Part shown: one piece after another, positions 8,610-16,579 of the stretch
Layout: the number at the start of each line of letters is the position of its first letter
How positions within the stretch are numbered: position 1 is the first letter of the stretch
Source: Cellulomonas sp. JZ18
GTDB taxonomy: Bacteria; Actinomycetota; Actinomycetes; Actinomycetales; Cellulomonadaceae
Length of the DNA stretch: 64,000 bases
Assembly (NCBI RefSeq): GCF_009720485.1
Contig: NZ_CP045245.1
Location: 434,001 to 498,000, forward strand
Direction of reading: 5' to 3'
Notes under the pieces: generated by a model
The model's input: the letters and a program-made list of their open reading frames with translations, nothing else
What the model was told of the DNA's origin: nothing
Databases searched by the model: none
Translations under genes and position numbers: made by a program

Positions 8610-8918
8610 GTGACGGTGCTCGAGGTCGACGGCCACTGGACCGCGCGCGCGGCGTGCGGGTCCGGCAAGCTGGCGCCGGACGCGCTCTTCGTCGAGGGCT
8701 CTGCCCAGCGGGACGCCCGCGGGGTCTGCCTGGGCTGTCCCGTGCGGCTGGACTGCCTCGCCGACGCGCTCGACAGCCGCGCGGACTTCGGCGTGTGGGG
8801 CGGCATGACGGAGCGCGAGCGGCGCGCGCTGCTGCGTCGCCGTCCGGACGTGGTGTCGTGGCGCGAGGAGCTGGTCGGCTCCGACATGACGCTGGCGTCG
8901 CTCTCGTCTCGCGTGTGA
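8610..8918 (+). CDS. wblA: WhiB-family iron-sulfur regulator, WblA/WhiB4 type
   Basis: A 102-residue redox-sensitive regulator with four cluster-binding cysteines in the order C...CxxC...C (RAACGSG, GVCLGCP, LDCLADAL) and the family motif GVWGGMTERERR, followed by a basic Arg-rich stretch (RALLRRRP). GTG 8610 has a clear GGAGG 6 bases upstream. An in-frame GTG at 8556 close behind TAGCGT (8545-8550) is possible but would add a Gly/Arg-rich tail. The position divergent from ponA and upstream of ridA, crp and nth matches whiB4/wblA, which govern oxidative stress and development in relatives. The symbol rests on synteny plus motif. Confidence 0.9.
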   Translation: MTVLEVDGHWTARAACGSGKLAPDALFVEGSAQRDARGVCLGCPVRLDCLADALDSRADFGVWGGMTERERRALLRRRPDVVSWREELVGSDMTLASLSSRV

Positions 8919-8929
8919 GCGCTCTCATG
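8914..8929 (+). promoter_or_regulatory. Crp-like site between wblA and the DUF4177 gene
   Basis: TGTGA-N6-TCATG is a near match to the Crp half-sites TGTGA-N6-TCACA. It lies about 65-80 bp before the predicted transcript start at 8995, and a crp gene is 0.8 kb away. Similarity only. Confidence 0.25.
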
Positions 8930-8981
8930 AACGCGGTCTGACGACCGTCGGCCGCACCCGGGCGCCGGGCGTGCGCGCCAC

Positions 8982-8987
8982 TAGGGT
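8982..8987 (+). promoter_or_regulatory. -10 element of a leaderless promoter for the DUF4177/RidA pair
   Basis: TAGGGT ends exactly 7 bases before ATG 8995 and no ribosome-binding site is visible. Confidence 0.55.
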
Positions 8988-8994
8988 GGGCCGC

Positions 8995-9150
8995 ATGGCC
9001 ACCCAGTGGGAGTACGCGACCGTTCCGCTCATCATCCACGCCACCAAGGCGATCCTCGACCAGTGGGGCGCGGACGGGTGGGAGCTCGTCACCGTCATCC
9101 AGGGTCCCGACGCGGGCCTCGTCGCCTACCTCAAGCGCCCCCGGCCGTGA
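8995..9150 (+). CDS. Small DUF4177-like protein
   Basis: A 51-residue ORF beginning MATQWEYATVPLI and ending LVAYLKRPRP. The pattern 'WEY...ILDQWGADGWELVTV' is characteristic of DUF4177, a small beta-alpha domain of unknown role. It is supported by a leaderless -10 and by the GTGA overlap that starts ridA, so both genes form one unit. A gene of this type stands in the same place before a RidA gene in several actinobacteria (recalled knowledge). Confidence 0.8.
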   Translation: MATQWEYATVPLIIHATKAILDQWGADGWELVTVIQGPDAGLVAYLKRPRP

Positions 9151-9632
9151 CGGTCCGCGACCGGCTCGCGGCCCTGGGGCTGACCCTCCCCGAGGTGGCG
9201 GCGCCCGTCGCCGCCTACGTGCCCGCCGTGCGCTCGGGCGCCCACGTGTGGACGTCCGGGCAGCTGCCGTTCGTCACCGGGGCGCTCCCCGCGACGGGCA
9301 AGGTGGGGGCCGAGGTCGACGCGGACGCCGCGGCCGGGCTCGCGCGGGTCGCCGCGCTCAACGCGCTGGCCGCCGTGGGCGCCCTCCTGGCCGAGGAGGA
9401 CGGCGGGGACCCCGTCGCCGCCCTCGAGCGGGTGCGGCGCGTCGTCAAGGTCGTCGGCTTCGTGGCCAGCGCCGCGTCGTTCACCGGGCAGCCCGGGGTC
9501 GTCAACGGCGCGAGCCTGCTCCTGCACGAGGTGCTCGGCGACGCCGGCGTGCACGCGCGCTCCGCGGTCGGTGTCGCGGTGCTGCCGCTCGACGCGCCCG
9601 TCGAGGTCGAGCTCGTCGTCGAGACGGACTAG
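9147..9632 (+). CDS. RidA/YjgF-family protein (enamine/imine deaminase-like)
   Basis: 161 residues with the YjgF fold signature: VRSGAHVWTSGQLPF near the start, NALAAVGALL in the helix, RVVKVVGFVAS, and a C-terminal VEVELVVETD strand. RidA proteins hydrolyse reactive enamines from PLP enzymes; this is the longer branch found next to crp in actinobacteria, whose substrate is not defined. The usual acidic and Arg pocket residues are not obvious in this branch, so activity is uncertain. GTG 9147 overlaps the preceding stop (GTGA). A bidirectional hairpin follows. Confidence 0.85.
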   Translation: MTVRDRLAALGLTLPEVAAPVAAYVPAVRSGAHVWTSGQLPFVTGALPATGKVGAEVDADAAAGLARVAALNALAAVGALLAEEDGGDPVAALERVRRVVKVVGFVASAASFTGQPGVVNGASLLLHEVLGDAGVHARSAVGVAVLPLDAPVEVELVVETD

Positions 9633-9634
9633 AC

Positions 9635-9682
9635 GCACGAGGGGCCGGGTCCCGCCCGTCGGCGGACCCGGCCCCCTCGTGC
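9635..9682. terminator. Bidirectional terminator between ridA and crp
   Basis: Arms of 18-19 bases (9635-9652 and 9664-9682) pair with one bulged base. The hairpin sits between convergent genes. Confidence 0.75.
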
Positions 9683-9712
9683 ACCCGTGTCCCGCCGGGT
9701 GGCGGGCCGGTC

Positions 9713-10390
9713 TCAGCGTGCGCGCCGCTCCAGGCGGTCCACGTCGAGCAGGACGACGGCGCGGCCCTCGCGGCGGACCCACCCGCGCGCGGCGAAGTCG
9801 GCGAGAGCCTTGTTCACCGTCTCGCGCGAGGCGCCGACGAGCTGGGCGAGCTCCTCCTGCGTGAGGTCGTGCGCGACCCGGATGCCCTCGTCGACCTCCT
9901 GGCCGAACCGCGTCGACAGGTCGAGCAGCGCCTTCGCGACGCGTCCCGGGACGTCGGAGAAGACGAGGTCGGCCAGCGCCTCGTTCGTGCGCCGCAGCCG
10001 GCGGGCCAGCGCCTGCAGCAGGTGCTCGGCCACCATCGGCTTGTCCTCGAGCCAGCGGATGAGGTCCTGGTGGCCCAGCTCCAGCACGACGGCGTCGGCC
10101 ACGACCGTGGCGGTCGCCGTGCGCGGCCCCGGGTCGAACAGCGAGAGCTCGCCGAACATCTCGCCCGGGCCGAGGACGGCGAGGAGGTTCTCCCGGCCGT
10201 CGTTCGAGCGCCGCCCGAGCTTGATCTTGCCCTCGCGCACCACGTAGAGGCGGTCGCCGGGCTCGCCCTCGTGGAACAGGACGTCGCCCCGGCCGGCGTC
10301 GATCTCCTTCATCGACGCGATGAGCGCTCCCGACGACTCCGCGTCCAGACCCGCGAACAGCGGGGCCGTCAGCACGATGTCATCCGCCAC
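9713..10390 (-). CDS. crp: Crp/Fnr-family cAMP-type transcriptional regulator
   Basis: 225 residues. The N-terminal cyclic-nucleotide domain carries GEMFGELSLFD and GPRTATATV, the phosphate-binding cassette with Glu and Arg-Thr in the cAMP pattern. The C-terminal winged helix has LTQEELAQLVGASRETVNKAL, the Crp recognition helix. It matches Crp of M. tuberculosis (Rv3676) and Streptomyces in motif and neighbourhood. The GTG start at 10390 is preceded by GGAAGG. It is the expected global regulator of carbon and developmental genes. Confidence 0.93.
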   Translation of the reverse strand: MADDIVLTAPLFAGLDAESSGALIASMKEIDAGRGDVLFHEGEPGDRLYVVREGKIKLGRRSNDGRENLLAVLGPGEMFGELSLFDPGPRTATATVVADAVVLELGHQDLIRWLEDKPMVAEHLLQALARRLRRTNEALADLVFSDVPGRVAKALLDLSTRFGQEVDEGIRVAHDLTQEELAQLVGASRETVNKALADFAARGWVRREGRAVVLLDVDRLERRAR

Positions 10391-10613
10391 GGTGGCACCT
10401 TCCCTCTCCCGGACCTACCCGGCCCCGTGCCCCGCACCTGCGCCGGCACCGTGGTGCCGGCCGCGCGGCGACGCCCGCCTGCGTGGCGTCGCGGCGGGGA
10501 CGGTGCGTGCGGGCGGTGCCCGTCCCTGCTGTCACCTGCCAGTCTGCCGCATCGCGCGGCCCGCGCGCGTCGGGGCGCGGGCGGGACGCGTGGTCCGCAC
10601 CCGGTCGACGGGC
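10391..10613. other. Intergenic region upstream of crp
   Basis: 223 bp of GC-rich sequence between two minus-strand genes. It must hold the crp promoter, but I see no convincing -35/-10 pair or Crp autoregulatory site. Confidence 0.5.
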
Positions 10614-11030
10614 TCAGCCGTGCCCGCTGACGCGCGGCACGAGGTCGGCGACTGCCGCAGGATCGCACGCGAGACGCTCGACCAGCCGGTCCGTGACCCG
10701 GCGCAGCGCCTGCTCGACCCCCTCCTCGTAGCGCGCGAGGCGCGCGTCCAGGTCCCGCAGCGCGGGCAGCGCGCCGACGTCGCGCCCCGCGTCGGTGCCC
10801 TCGAGCGCGGTCTGCAGCTCCCCGGGGCGCGGGACCTCGAGCCCCACGTCGAGCGGCAGGCTGAAGACCACGTCGGCACCCAGGTCCGCCGGCCGCGCGG
10901 CGGTCGCGACGGTCAGGTCCATGCGGGCGCGCACGACGCGGCGCCACCAGCCGACACGGGCGCGCTCGGCGCGCAGCGCACGCCGCTCCAGCCGGAGGTC
11001 GTGCAGCGGGTGCTCGACGCGGGACGTCAC
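10614..11030 (-). CDS. Small helical protein, possibly RsiG/AmfC-like
   Basis: 138 residues, start GTG 11030. The N-terminal helix (HPLHDLRLERRALRAERARV, then WWRRVVRARMDL) resembles the anti-sigma helix of RsiG (AmfC) proteins, whose signature is E-x3-S-x2-R-x3-Q-x3-D. Here only the Arg and final Asp fit; the Ser and Gln positions are Gly and Arg. The middle is a loop with LPLDVGLEVPRPGEL, and the C-terminal half is a second Ala/Leu/Arg-rich helix. If the assignment holds, c-di-GMP binding is doubtful. Otherwise it is an uncharacterised protein between crp and nth. Confidence 0.5.
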   Translation of the reverse strand: MTSRVEHPLHDLRLERRALRAERARVGWWRRVVRARMDLTVATAARPADLGADVVFSLPLDVGLEVPRPGELQTALEGTDAGRDVGALPALRDLDARLARYEEGVEQALRRVTDRLVERLACDPAAVADLVPRVSGHG

Positions 11031-11165
11031 GACGGACGGATCGGCCCGGTCGGCGCGGGACTTGAACCGTGCGCCACGACGCGTCCGTGCAGGTCACCCG
11101 CGAGGAGTAGCGGGACGGGCCGGTGTGCGGACGTGGCCCGGACGTGCGCCGTCCGCGCCCCGGCG

Positions 11166-11171
11166 TAGCCT
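11166..11171 (+). promoter_or_regulatory. -10 element of a leaderless promoter for nth
   Basis: TAGCCT ends 6 bases before GTG 11178. Confidence 0.5.
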
Positions 11172-11177
11172 GCCCGC

Positions 11178-11876
11178 GTGGACCGCACCCGCCCGGAGAC
11201 CGCCCTCGCGCGCACGCGGCGCGCCCGTCGCGTCGACCGTGCGCTGGCGCTGCGCTACCCCGACGCGCACTGCGAGCTCGACTTCCGCAACCCGTTCGAG
11301 CTGCTGATCGCGACCGTGCTCTCGGCGCAGACGACGGACCTGCGCGTCAACCAGACGACGCCCGCGCTGTTCGCGCGGTTCCCCGACGCGGAGGCCCTCG
11401 CGGTCGCGAACCCCGCCGAGCTCGAGGAGATCCTGCGGCCGACCGGCTTCTACCGGGCCAAGTCGCGGGCGGTCCTCGGCATCGGCCAGGCGCTCGTGGA
11501 GCGCTTCGGGGGGCAGGTGCCCGCGCGCCTGGAGGACCTCGTGACGCTGCCCGGCGTGGGTCGCAAGACCGCGAACGTCGTGCTCGGCAACGCGTTCGGC
11601 ATCCCGGGGATCACCGTGGACACGCACATCGCGCGGCTCTCGAAGCGCCTCGGGTACACCACGAGCGACGACCCGCTCGTGATCGAGAAGGACCTGCAGC
11701 CGCTGCTCGAGAAGCGGCAGTGGACGATGGCCTGCCACCGCCTGATCTTCCACGGCCGGCGCACGTGCTTCGCGCGCCGGCCGGCCTGCGGCGCGTGCCC
11801 GGTCGCGGCGCTGTGCCCGTCGGCGGGCATCGGCGAGAACGACCCCGTGCGTGCCGCGGCGATGCTGAAGGGCTGA
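11178..11876 (+). CDS. nth: Endonuclease III
   Basis: 232 residues; a DNA glycosylase/AP lyase for oxidised pyrimidines. It shows the helix-hairpin-helix with catalytic Lys ([12 protein letters not shown]), the catalytic Asp in VDTHIARL, and the C-terminal [4Fe-4S] ligands in C-x6-C-x2-C-x5-C ([17 protein letters not shown]). The family length is about 210-250. The leaderless GTG start at 11178 is supported by the -10 element. It follows crp in the same order as in mycobacteria. Confidence 0.96.
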   Translation: MDRTRPETALARTRRARRVDRALALRYPDAHCELDFRNPFELLIATVLSAQTTDLRVNQTTPALFARFPDAEALAVANPAELEEILRPTGFYRAKSRAVLGIGQALVERFGGQVPARLEDLVTLPGVGRKTANVVLGNAFGIPGITVDTHIARLSKRLGYTTSDDPLVIEKDLQPLLEKRQWTMACHRLIFHGRRTCFARRPACGACPVAALCPSAGIGENDPVRAAAMLKG

Positions 11877-11940
11877 CCCGCCCCACCGGCGGGGTGCGGC
11901 CGGCGGGTGCGCGCCGCGTGGGACGGGAGGGGCGCCGCGC

Positions 11941-12891
11941 TCAGAGCACCACGCGCCGTGCGCGGGCGCGGGCGCCGTCGATCTCCGCGAGCCAGTCGAC
12001 GAGCAGCTCGCCGACCTGCTCGGGCACCTGGTCGCCCAGGTAGTGGCCGCCGCCGCGCAGCAGCTCGTAGCGGTACGGGGCGGCCAGGCGCCGGGTGGCG
12101 GGCCCCAGCGACGCGTGCGACGCCGGACGCAGGCCGTCGCGCGCCCCGTGCGCCTGCAGCACCGGGACGGGACGCGCGTCGCGCAGCAGGGCGCGCAGGC
12201 GCCGGCCGTCGGGGCGCGGCGTCGAGCGCACGAGCCAGCGCACCTGCTCGAGCTGGCTGTGCGCGGCGAACGGCACGCGCAGCGCACGCCGGTAGGTGTC
12301 GACGGCGGACGCGTCGGGACGCCCGGGGACCCCGCCCCACTGCGTGAACATCCGCTCCACCAGGTCGCCCTCGACGACGGCCCGCTCGGGCAGCGACGGC
12401 AGCTGGGTGAACGCGAGCAGCGCCGCCGCGGCCGGGTGCGGGGCGGTCCGCGGCTCGCTCACCCGGTCGAGCGGGTGCGTGCCGGCCAGCACGCCCAGCG
12501 CACGCACGACGCCCGGGTGCGCGGCCGCGGTGGCCCACGCGACGTCCGCGCCGGTGCCGCTGCCCACCACCACCGCGTCGGACTCGCCGAGCGAGCGGAT
12601 CACCCCCGCCGCGTCGGCGGCGAGCGTCGGGACGTCGTAGCCCTGCGGGGGCTTGTCGCTGCCGCCGGTGCCGCGCAGGTCCATGGCGGCGACGCGGTAG
12701 CCGGCGGCGGCGAGCGCGGGCATCTGGTGGCGCCACGCCCACCAGAACTGCGGCACGCCGTGCAGCAGGAGCACGAGCGGCGCGTCGGGCTCCCCCGTGG
12801 TGGTCACGTGGAAGCGGGCGCCGTTCGCGGTGACGAAGCGGTGCTGCCAGGGGCCGTCGAAGAGCAGCGCGGCGGAGTCGACGGTGGTCAT
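11941..12891 (-). CDS. Alpha/beta-hydrolase, EphE/epoxide-hydrolase-like, nucleophile replaced by Gly
   Basis: 316 residues. The oxyanion-hole motif LLHGVPQFWWAWRHQMP and DLRGTGGSDKPP are those of epoxide hydrolases and haloalkane dehalogenases, as is the distal GGGHYLGDQVPEQV (catalytic His). The nucleophile elbow, normally GHDWGA, reads GSGTGA, so the Asp/Ser position is Gly. An acid residue is present in HGARDGLRP. It may be inactive, or belong to a branch using another residue. ATG 12891 lies just after the nhaA stop, so the genes are co-directional and 11 bp apart. An ephE gene near nth also occurs in M. tuberculosis. Confidence 0.8.
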   Translation of the reverse strand: MTTVDSAALLFDGPWQHRFVTANGARFHVTTTGEPDAPLVLLLHGVPQFWWAWRHQMPALAAAGYRVAAMDLRGTGGSDKPPQGYDVPTLAADAAGVIRSLGESDAVVVGSGTGADVAWATAAAHPGVVRALGVLAGTHPLDRVSEPRTAPHPAAAALLAFTQLPSLPERAVVEGDLVERMFTQWGGVPGRPDASAVDTYRRALRVPFAAHSQLEQVRWLVRSTPRPDGRRLRALLRDARPVPVLQAHGARDGLRPASHASLGPATRRLAAPYRYELLRGGGHYLGDQVPEQVGELLVDWLAEIDGARARARRVVL

Positions 12892-12902
12892 CGGGTGCGA
12901 AC

Positions 12903-14321
12903 CTACCGGGTCGCCCCCGGCTCGTGACCCCCCTCGGTGCCCGGTGCCGGCACCGCCGTGTCCTCGACCGCGGCCGGCGCCTGCGGGTCGCGCGCGGCCT
13001 CCTCGGCGCGGTCCACCGCGTCGGGGTCGACCTCCCCGCCGGCGCGCGCCGCGTGCACGCGTCCGCGCCACGCGAGGACGGCCCCGCCGCCGAGCGCCGC
13101 CAGCAGCGAGGCGGCGAGCACGCCGACGACGACGTGGTCGTCGAGGACCGTGCCCGTGCCGAACGCGAGCGAGCCGACCAGCAGCGACACCGTGAACCCG
13201 ATGCCGGCGAGCAGGCCGACGCCGATGACGTCCCACCAGCCCAGCCCGGGCGCGAGCCGGGCGCGCGTGAACCGGGACACCAGCCACGTGGCCGCCGCGA
13301 TGCCCAGCGGCTTGCCCAGCACGAGGCCGAGCACGACCCCGAGGCCGACCGGCTCGGTGAAGGTCGCGCCGATCGTCGACGGCTCGATCGTCACGCCCGC
13401 CGCGAAGAGGGCGAAGACGGGCACCGCGAAGCCGGCGGACACCGGGCGCCACAGGTGCTCGTAGTGCTCCGCGAGCGAGTTGTCGCCGTGCGCGTCCGTC
13501 GCGTCCGCCGCGCCGCCGCGCACCGCCGAGCCCGGGGCGGCCGGCACGGCGAAGCCGAGCAGCACGCCGGCGATGGTCGCGTGCACGCCCGAGGCGTGCA
13601 GCAGGGCCCACGCCGCGAGGGCCAGCGGGACGAGCAGGAACGGCGAGCGCAGGCCGCGGCGCAGCGCGAGCGCGAACACCGCCACGCACGCGAACGACCC
13701 GAGCATCAGGCCGAGCGTCACCGTCTCGGTGTACCCGACGGCGATGATGACGATCGCGAGCAGGTCGTCGACCACGGCGAGCGTCAGCAGGAACGCGCGC
13801 AGCGCGACGGGGACGCCGCGCCCGACGATCGCGAGGACGCCGACCGCGAACGCGATGTCCGTCGCGGTGGGCACCGCCCAGCCCTGCGGCGCGCCGCCCG
13901 GCATCGCCGCGTTGACCGCGAGGTAGATCCCGGCGGGCACGACCATGCCGCCGACCGCCGCCGCGGCGGGCAGCGCGGCCGTCGCGACGTGCCGCAGCTC
14001 GCCCACGACCATCTCGCGCTTGAGCTCGAGCCCCACGACGAAGAAGAAGATCGCGAGGAGCCCGTCGGCCGCCCAGTGGGCGATGTCGAGGTCCAGGTGG
14101 ATCGACGCCGGCCCGACGTGCGTGCCGGCGACCGCCGCGTAGGAGTCGGGTGCGAGGTTCGCCCACAGGAGCGCCGCGACGGCACCCGCGAGCAGCAGCA
14201 GTCCGCCGGTGCGCTCGTCGCGCAGGGTGTCGGCGAGGTTGCGCTCGCCGCCGGGGGTCAGGGCGGAGAACAGCGTGCGCGTCGGACGCGCGGGCGGCGT
14301 GGGTGCGGAGGAGCTGGGCAC
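12903..14321 (-). CDS. nhaA: Na+/H+ antiporter NhaA
   Basis: 472 residues with 11-12 membrane helices. Signatures: GLLAIFFFVVGLELKREMV, PTATDIAFAVGVL, and VVDDLLAIVIIAVGY, whose Asp pair is the ion-binding site. It exchanges cytoplasmic Na+ or Li+ for protons. The last 60 residues are a hydrophilic Glu/Ala/Pro-rich tail not needed for transport. I chose GTG 14321 (VPSSSAPTPP), with GAGAGG upstream, over the longer frame. It is probably co-transcribed with the EphE-like gene. Confidence 0.94.
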   Translation of the reverse strand: MPSSSAPTPPARPTRTLFSALTPGGERNLADTLRDERTGGLLLLAGAVAALLWANLAPDSYAAVAGTHVGPASIHLDLDIAHWAADGLLAIFFFVVGLELKREMVVGELRHVATAALPAAAAVGGMVVPAGIYLAVNAAMPGGAPQGWAVPTATDIAFAVGVLAIVGRGVPVALRAFLLTLAVVDDLLAIVIIAVGYTETVTLGLMLGSFACVAVFALALRRGLRSPFLLVPLALAAWALLHASGVHATIAGVLLGFAVPAAPGSAVRGGAADATDAHGDNSLAEHYEHLWRPVSAGFAVPVFALFAAGVTIEPSTIGATFTEPVGLGVVLGLVLGKPLGIAAATWLVSRFTRARLAPGLGWWDVIGVGLLAGIGFTVSLLVGSLAFGTGTVLDDHVVVGVLAASLLAALGGGAVLAWRGRVHAARAGGEVDPDAVDRAEEAARDPQAPAAVEDTAVPAPGTEGGHEPGATR

Positions 14322-14438
14322 GCAGAGGACCTCTCGGAGGGGTCGGTCAGGACGTTGCCGACCAGACTTCCCGGCGCACCGGGAGTCCACCTTACCGACG
14401 CCGGCCCCGGCACCGCCCGACGGGCGACGAGGCCCGCG

Positions 14439-15164
14439 TCACGCGCCGGCGGGCTCCTTGACGTCGTCGTGGTCGTCCGCGCCGCGTCGGTCCTTCGGCG
14501 GGTCGAAGCGGTAGCCGACGTTGCGGACCGTGCCGATGAGCTGCTCGTGCTCGGGCCCGAGCTTGGCGCGCAGGCGCCGCACGTGGACGTCCACGGTGCG
14601 CGTGCCGCCGTAGTAGTCGTAGCCCCAGACCTCCTGCAGCAGCTGGGCGCGGGTGAAGACGCGCCCGGGGTGCTGCACGAGGTACTTCAGGAGCTCGAAC
14701 TCCTTGTAGGTGAGGTCGAGCGGCCGGCCGCGCAGACGCGCGGTGTAACCACCCGCGTCGATCGTCAGCTCCCCGGAGGAGATCTCCTGCGGGGCGTCGT
14801 CGTAGGACGCCGTGGCGGCCTTCTCCATGACGAGCCGGAAGCGGGTCTCGACCTCCGCGGGCGTCGCGTGCTCGAGCACGAGGTCGTCCGCGCCCCACTC
14901 CGCGGTGACCACGGTGAGCCCGCCCTCGGTGAGGACGAGCACGAGCGGGACCGTCAGCCCGGTGGCGCGCAGCAGCCGGCAGGTGGTGCGGGCGGTGACG
15001 AGGTCGCGGCGCGCGTCGAGCACGACGATGTCCGCGTCCGGTGCGTCCACGAGTGCGGACGGCTCGACGGGCAGGACACGGACCCGGTGGGACAACAGCC
15101 CCAGGGCGGGCAGCACCTGTGCCGATCCACCGGACGCAGGTGTGAGCAGCAGCAGGTCCGCCAC
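14439..15164 (-). CDS. glnR: GlnR, OmpR-type nitrogen regulator
   Basis: 241 residues. The N-terminal receiver-like domain ([47 protein letters not shown]) matches actinobacterial GlnR, which is an orphan lacking the usual acidic pocket and works without phosphorylation by a partner kinase. The winged helix ([20 protein letters not shown], then [18 protein letters not shown]) is nearly identical to GlnR. GTG 15164 has a strong AGGAGG-type site. It controls ammonium assimilation and, in relatives, sugar transporters. No partner kinase gene is nearby, as expected. Confidence 0.93.
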   Translation of the reverse strand: MADLLLLTPASGGSAQVLPALGLLSHRVRVLPVEPSALVDAPDADIVVLDARRDLVTARTTCRLLRATGLTVPLVLVLTEGGLTVVTAEWGADDLVLEHATPAEVETRFRLVMEKAATASYDDAPQEISSGELTIDAGGYTARLRGRPLDLTYKEFELLKYLVQHPGRVFTRAQLLQEVWGYDYYGGTRTVDVHVRRLRAKLGPEHEQLIGTVRNVGYRFDPPKDRRGADDHDDVKEPAGA

Positions 15165-15360
15165 CTGTCACCTCCTGGCGTGCGAGTGGGGACACGCTAC
15201 CGCGTGGCCGCGCCGGGTCGTGCCGACGCCCGGCTCGACGGGCCGGCTCGGCCGCCCGGTGCGCCGCGTCTGCGAGAATCCCCGCCGTGCTGATCCCCCT
15301 CGCCGTCCGCCGCCGTGCGCAGCGGCCCGCGCCCGTCGCCGGCCGCACCCCGCTGCTGCC

Positions 15361-16095
15361 GTGAGCGTCGAGACGCGGTCCGTGCTGACGGCCGTCCTCG
15401 CGGCCCTGGTCGCGGTGGCCGGCTTCGTCGACGTCCTGCCGCTCGCCGCGCTCGCCGCGGTGCTGGTGGTCGCGCTCGCGGCCGGGTGGCCCGTGCTCGC
15501 GAACCTCGCGTTCCCGCCGGGGTCGTCGGCGGTCGTCGCGCTCGGGGGCCTGGGTGCCGTCGCGGCCGTGACGTTCACGCCCCTGCAGCCGTACCTGCAG
15601 CACATGCCGGTCGTCCTGGCCGGTGCGGTCGTGCTCGCGTTCGTGAACGAGCTGCTGCGCCGGGACGGGCGCACCCGGCTCGTGGAGTCCGTGTCCGGCA
15701 CGGTCGCGGGCACGGTCCTGGCGGTCTGCGCGACCGGCTGGGTCGCGACGGCACGGGTCGAGGGCGGCGACGCGCTCGTCGTCGCGGGGGCCGTGGCGCT
15801 GGCGCTCGGCTCGGCCGTCGTCGCGCTGCGCGGACGCCCCTGGGCGGTCTACCTGCTCACGGTGGTCGTCGCGACCGGCGGCGGCACGCTCGTCGGCTGG
15901 CTCCTGCCGACCGTCGAGCTGACGACCGGTGCCGTCCTCGGGCTCGGCGTCGGCGTGCTCGTCGCGGCGCTGCACGCGCTGTTCGACCGGCTCCCGGCGC
16001 TCGCGCGGCGGCTCCCGGGCGTCGCGGTGGCCGTGCTGCCCGTGACGGTGACGGGCGTGCTCGTGTACGTCGCCGGGCGGGTCCTGGCGGGCTGA
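15361..16095 (+). CDS. Polytopic membrane protein of unknown function
   Basis: 244 residues with about eight hydrophobic helices; a loop holds FTPLQPYLQHMPVVL and FVNELLRRDGRTRLVESVSG, which look like the conserved polar part. I do not recognise a family with certainty. GTG 15361 is the start used here. A 25-codon ORF beginning at GTG 15287 ends in a TGA overlapping this start (GTGA) and lies 7 bases after GAGAAT. It is either a short coupled leader or, if one C is missing near 15292, an N-terminal extension. Confidence 0.7.
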   Translation: MSVETRSVLTAVLAALVAVAGFVDVLPLAALAAVLVVALAAGWPVLANLAFPPGSSAVVALGGLGAVAAVTFTPLQPYLQHMPVVLAGAVVLAFVNELLRRDGRTRLVESVSGTVAGTVLAVCATGWVATARVEGGDALVVAGAVALALGSAVVALRGRPWAVYLLTVVVATGGGTLVGWLLPTVELTTGAVLGLGVGVLVAALHALFDRLPALARRLPGVAVAVLPVTVTGVLVYVAGRVLAG

Positions 16096-16102
16096 GCCGG
16101 CG

Positions 16103-16447
16103 TCAGTAGACGAGCGCCTGCGCGTCGGGCCGCAGCGTCTCCTCGACGAACACCGCGGCCCCCGCGATGCGCACGCCCGGCAGGACGTCGTCCGCGGTGA
16201 TGCCGCGCCGCGCCGCGCACTGCGTGCACACGGTGACCCGGCCCTCCGCGACGAGCAGGTCGAGGAGCTCGGGCAGCGGGGTCGCGTGCGCGAGCTCGAG
16301 CTCGGCCGCGCGGCCGGGCAGCGCGAACCACGCCGACTCGCCGGTGAGCCACAGGCTCACGTCGGCGCCGGCGGCGACCGCGGCCGCGGCCACGGTGAAG
16401 GCCTGGTTCGTGGCCTCGGGGCGCTCGGTGCCGCTCGTGGTCTTCAC
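16103..16447 (-). CDS. DsrE-family protein, 5' end apparently frameshifted
   Basis: The annotated reading (GTG 16447) gives 114 residues with NQAFTVAAAAVAAGADVSLW, GESAWFALPGR and VTVCTQCAARRG, typical of the DsrE/DsrF-like small sulfur-related fold; the CTQC pair may be redox-active. The first beta strand (PLVVK) lies upstream of this start and is cut off. Adding one G to the run at 16458-16463 joins it in frame to GTG 16473, giving MTSTPPPLVVKTTSG, and that GTG sits 6 bases after a good -10 (TACGCT, 16480-16485). The full protein would have 123 residues. Function unknown; tail-to-tail with the gene before it. Confidence 0.75.
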   Translation of the reverse strand: MKTTSGTERPEATNQAFTVAAAAVAAGADVSLWLTGESAWFALPGRAAELELAHATPLPELLDLLVAEGRVTVCTQCAARRGITADDVLPGVRIAGAAVFVEETLRPDAQALVY

Positions 16448-16479
16448 GACGAGGGGCGGGGGGTCGACGTCACGGGGTC

Positions 16480-16485
16480 AGCGTA
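16480..16485 (-). promoter_or_regulatory. -10 element for the DsrE-like gene
   Basis: On the minus strand TACGCT ends 6 bases before GTG 16473, supporting that GTG as the real leaderless start. Confidence 0.45.
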
Positions 16486-16579
16486 GGGAGCGCCGGACGG
16501 ACGCGGCGGGGCGCCCGGCACCCGGACGCGCACAGGGCGTGCGGAAGAGGTGCGCCGCACCGGTCGTTAGGATCGGTGC

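Noticed and set aside
4974..8918. A very long open frame on the plus strand opposite the PBP and metallophosphoesterase genes
   Set aside because: It is antisense to genes with clear catalytic motifs and is Arg/Gly/Val-rich; long shadow frames are expected at this GC content.
15287..15364. A 25-codon leader ORF before the membrane protein gene
   Set aside because: The composition is Arg/Pro-rich and the upstream GAGAAT is a poor -10; kept only as a note because a one-base error could make it an extension.
16444..16473. A 9-codon leaderless leader peptide overlapping the DsrE start
   Set aside because: A single missing base explains it better, since it restores the expected N-terminal strand of the DsrE-like protein.
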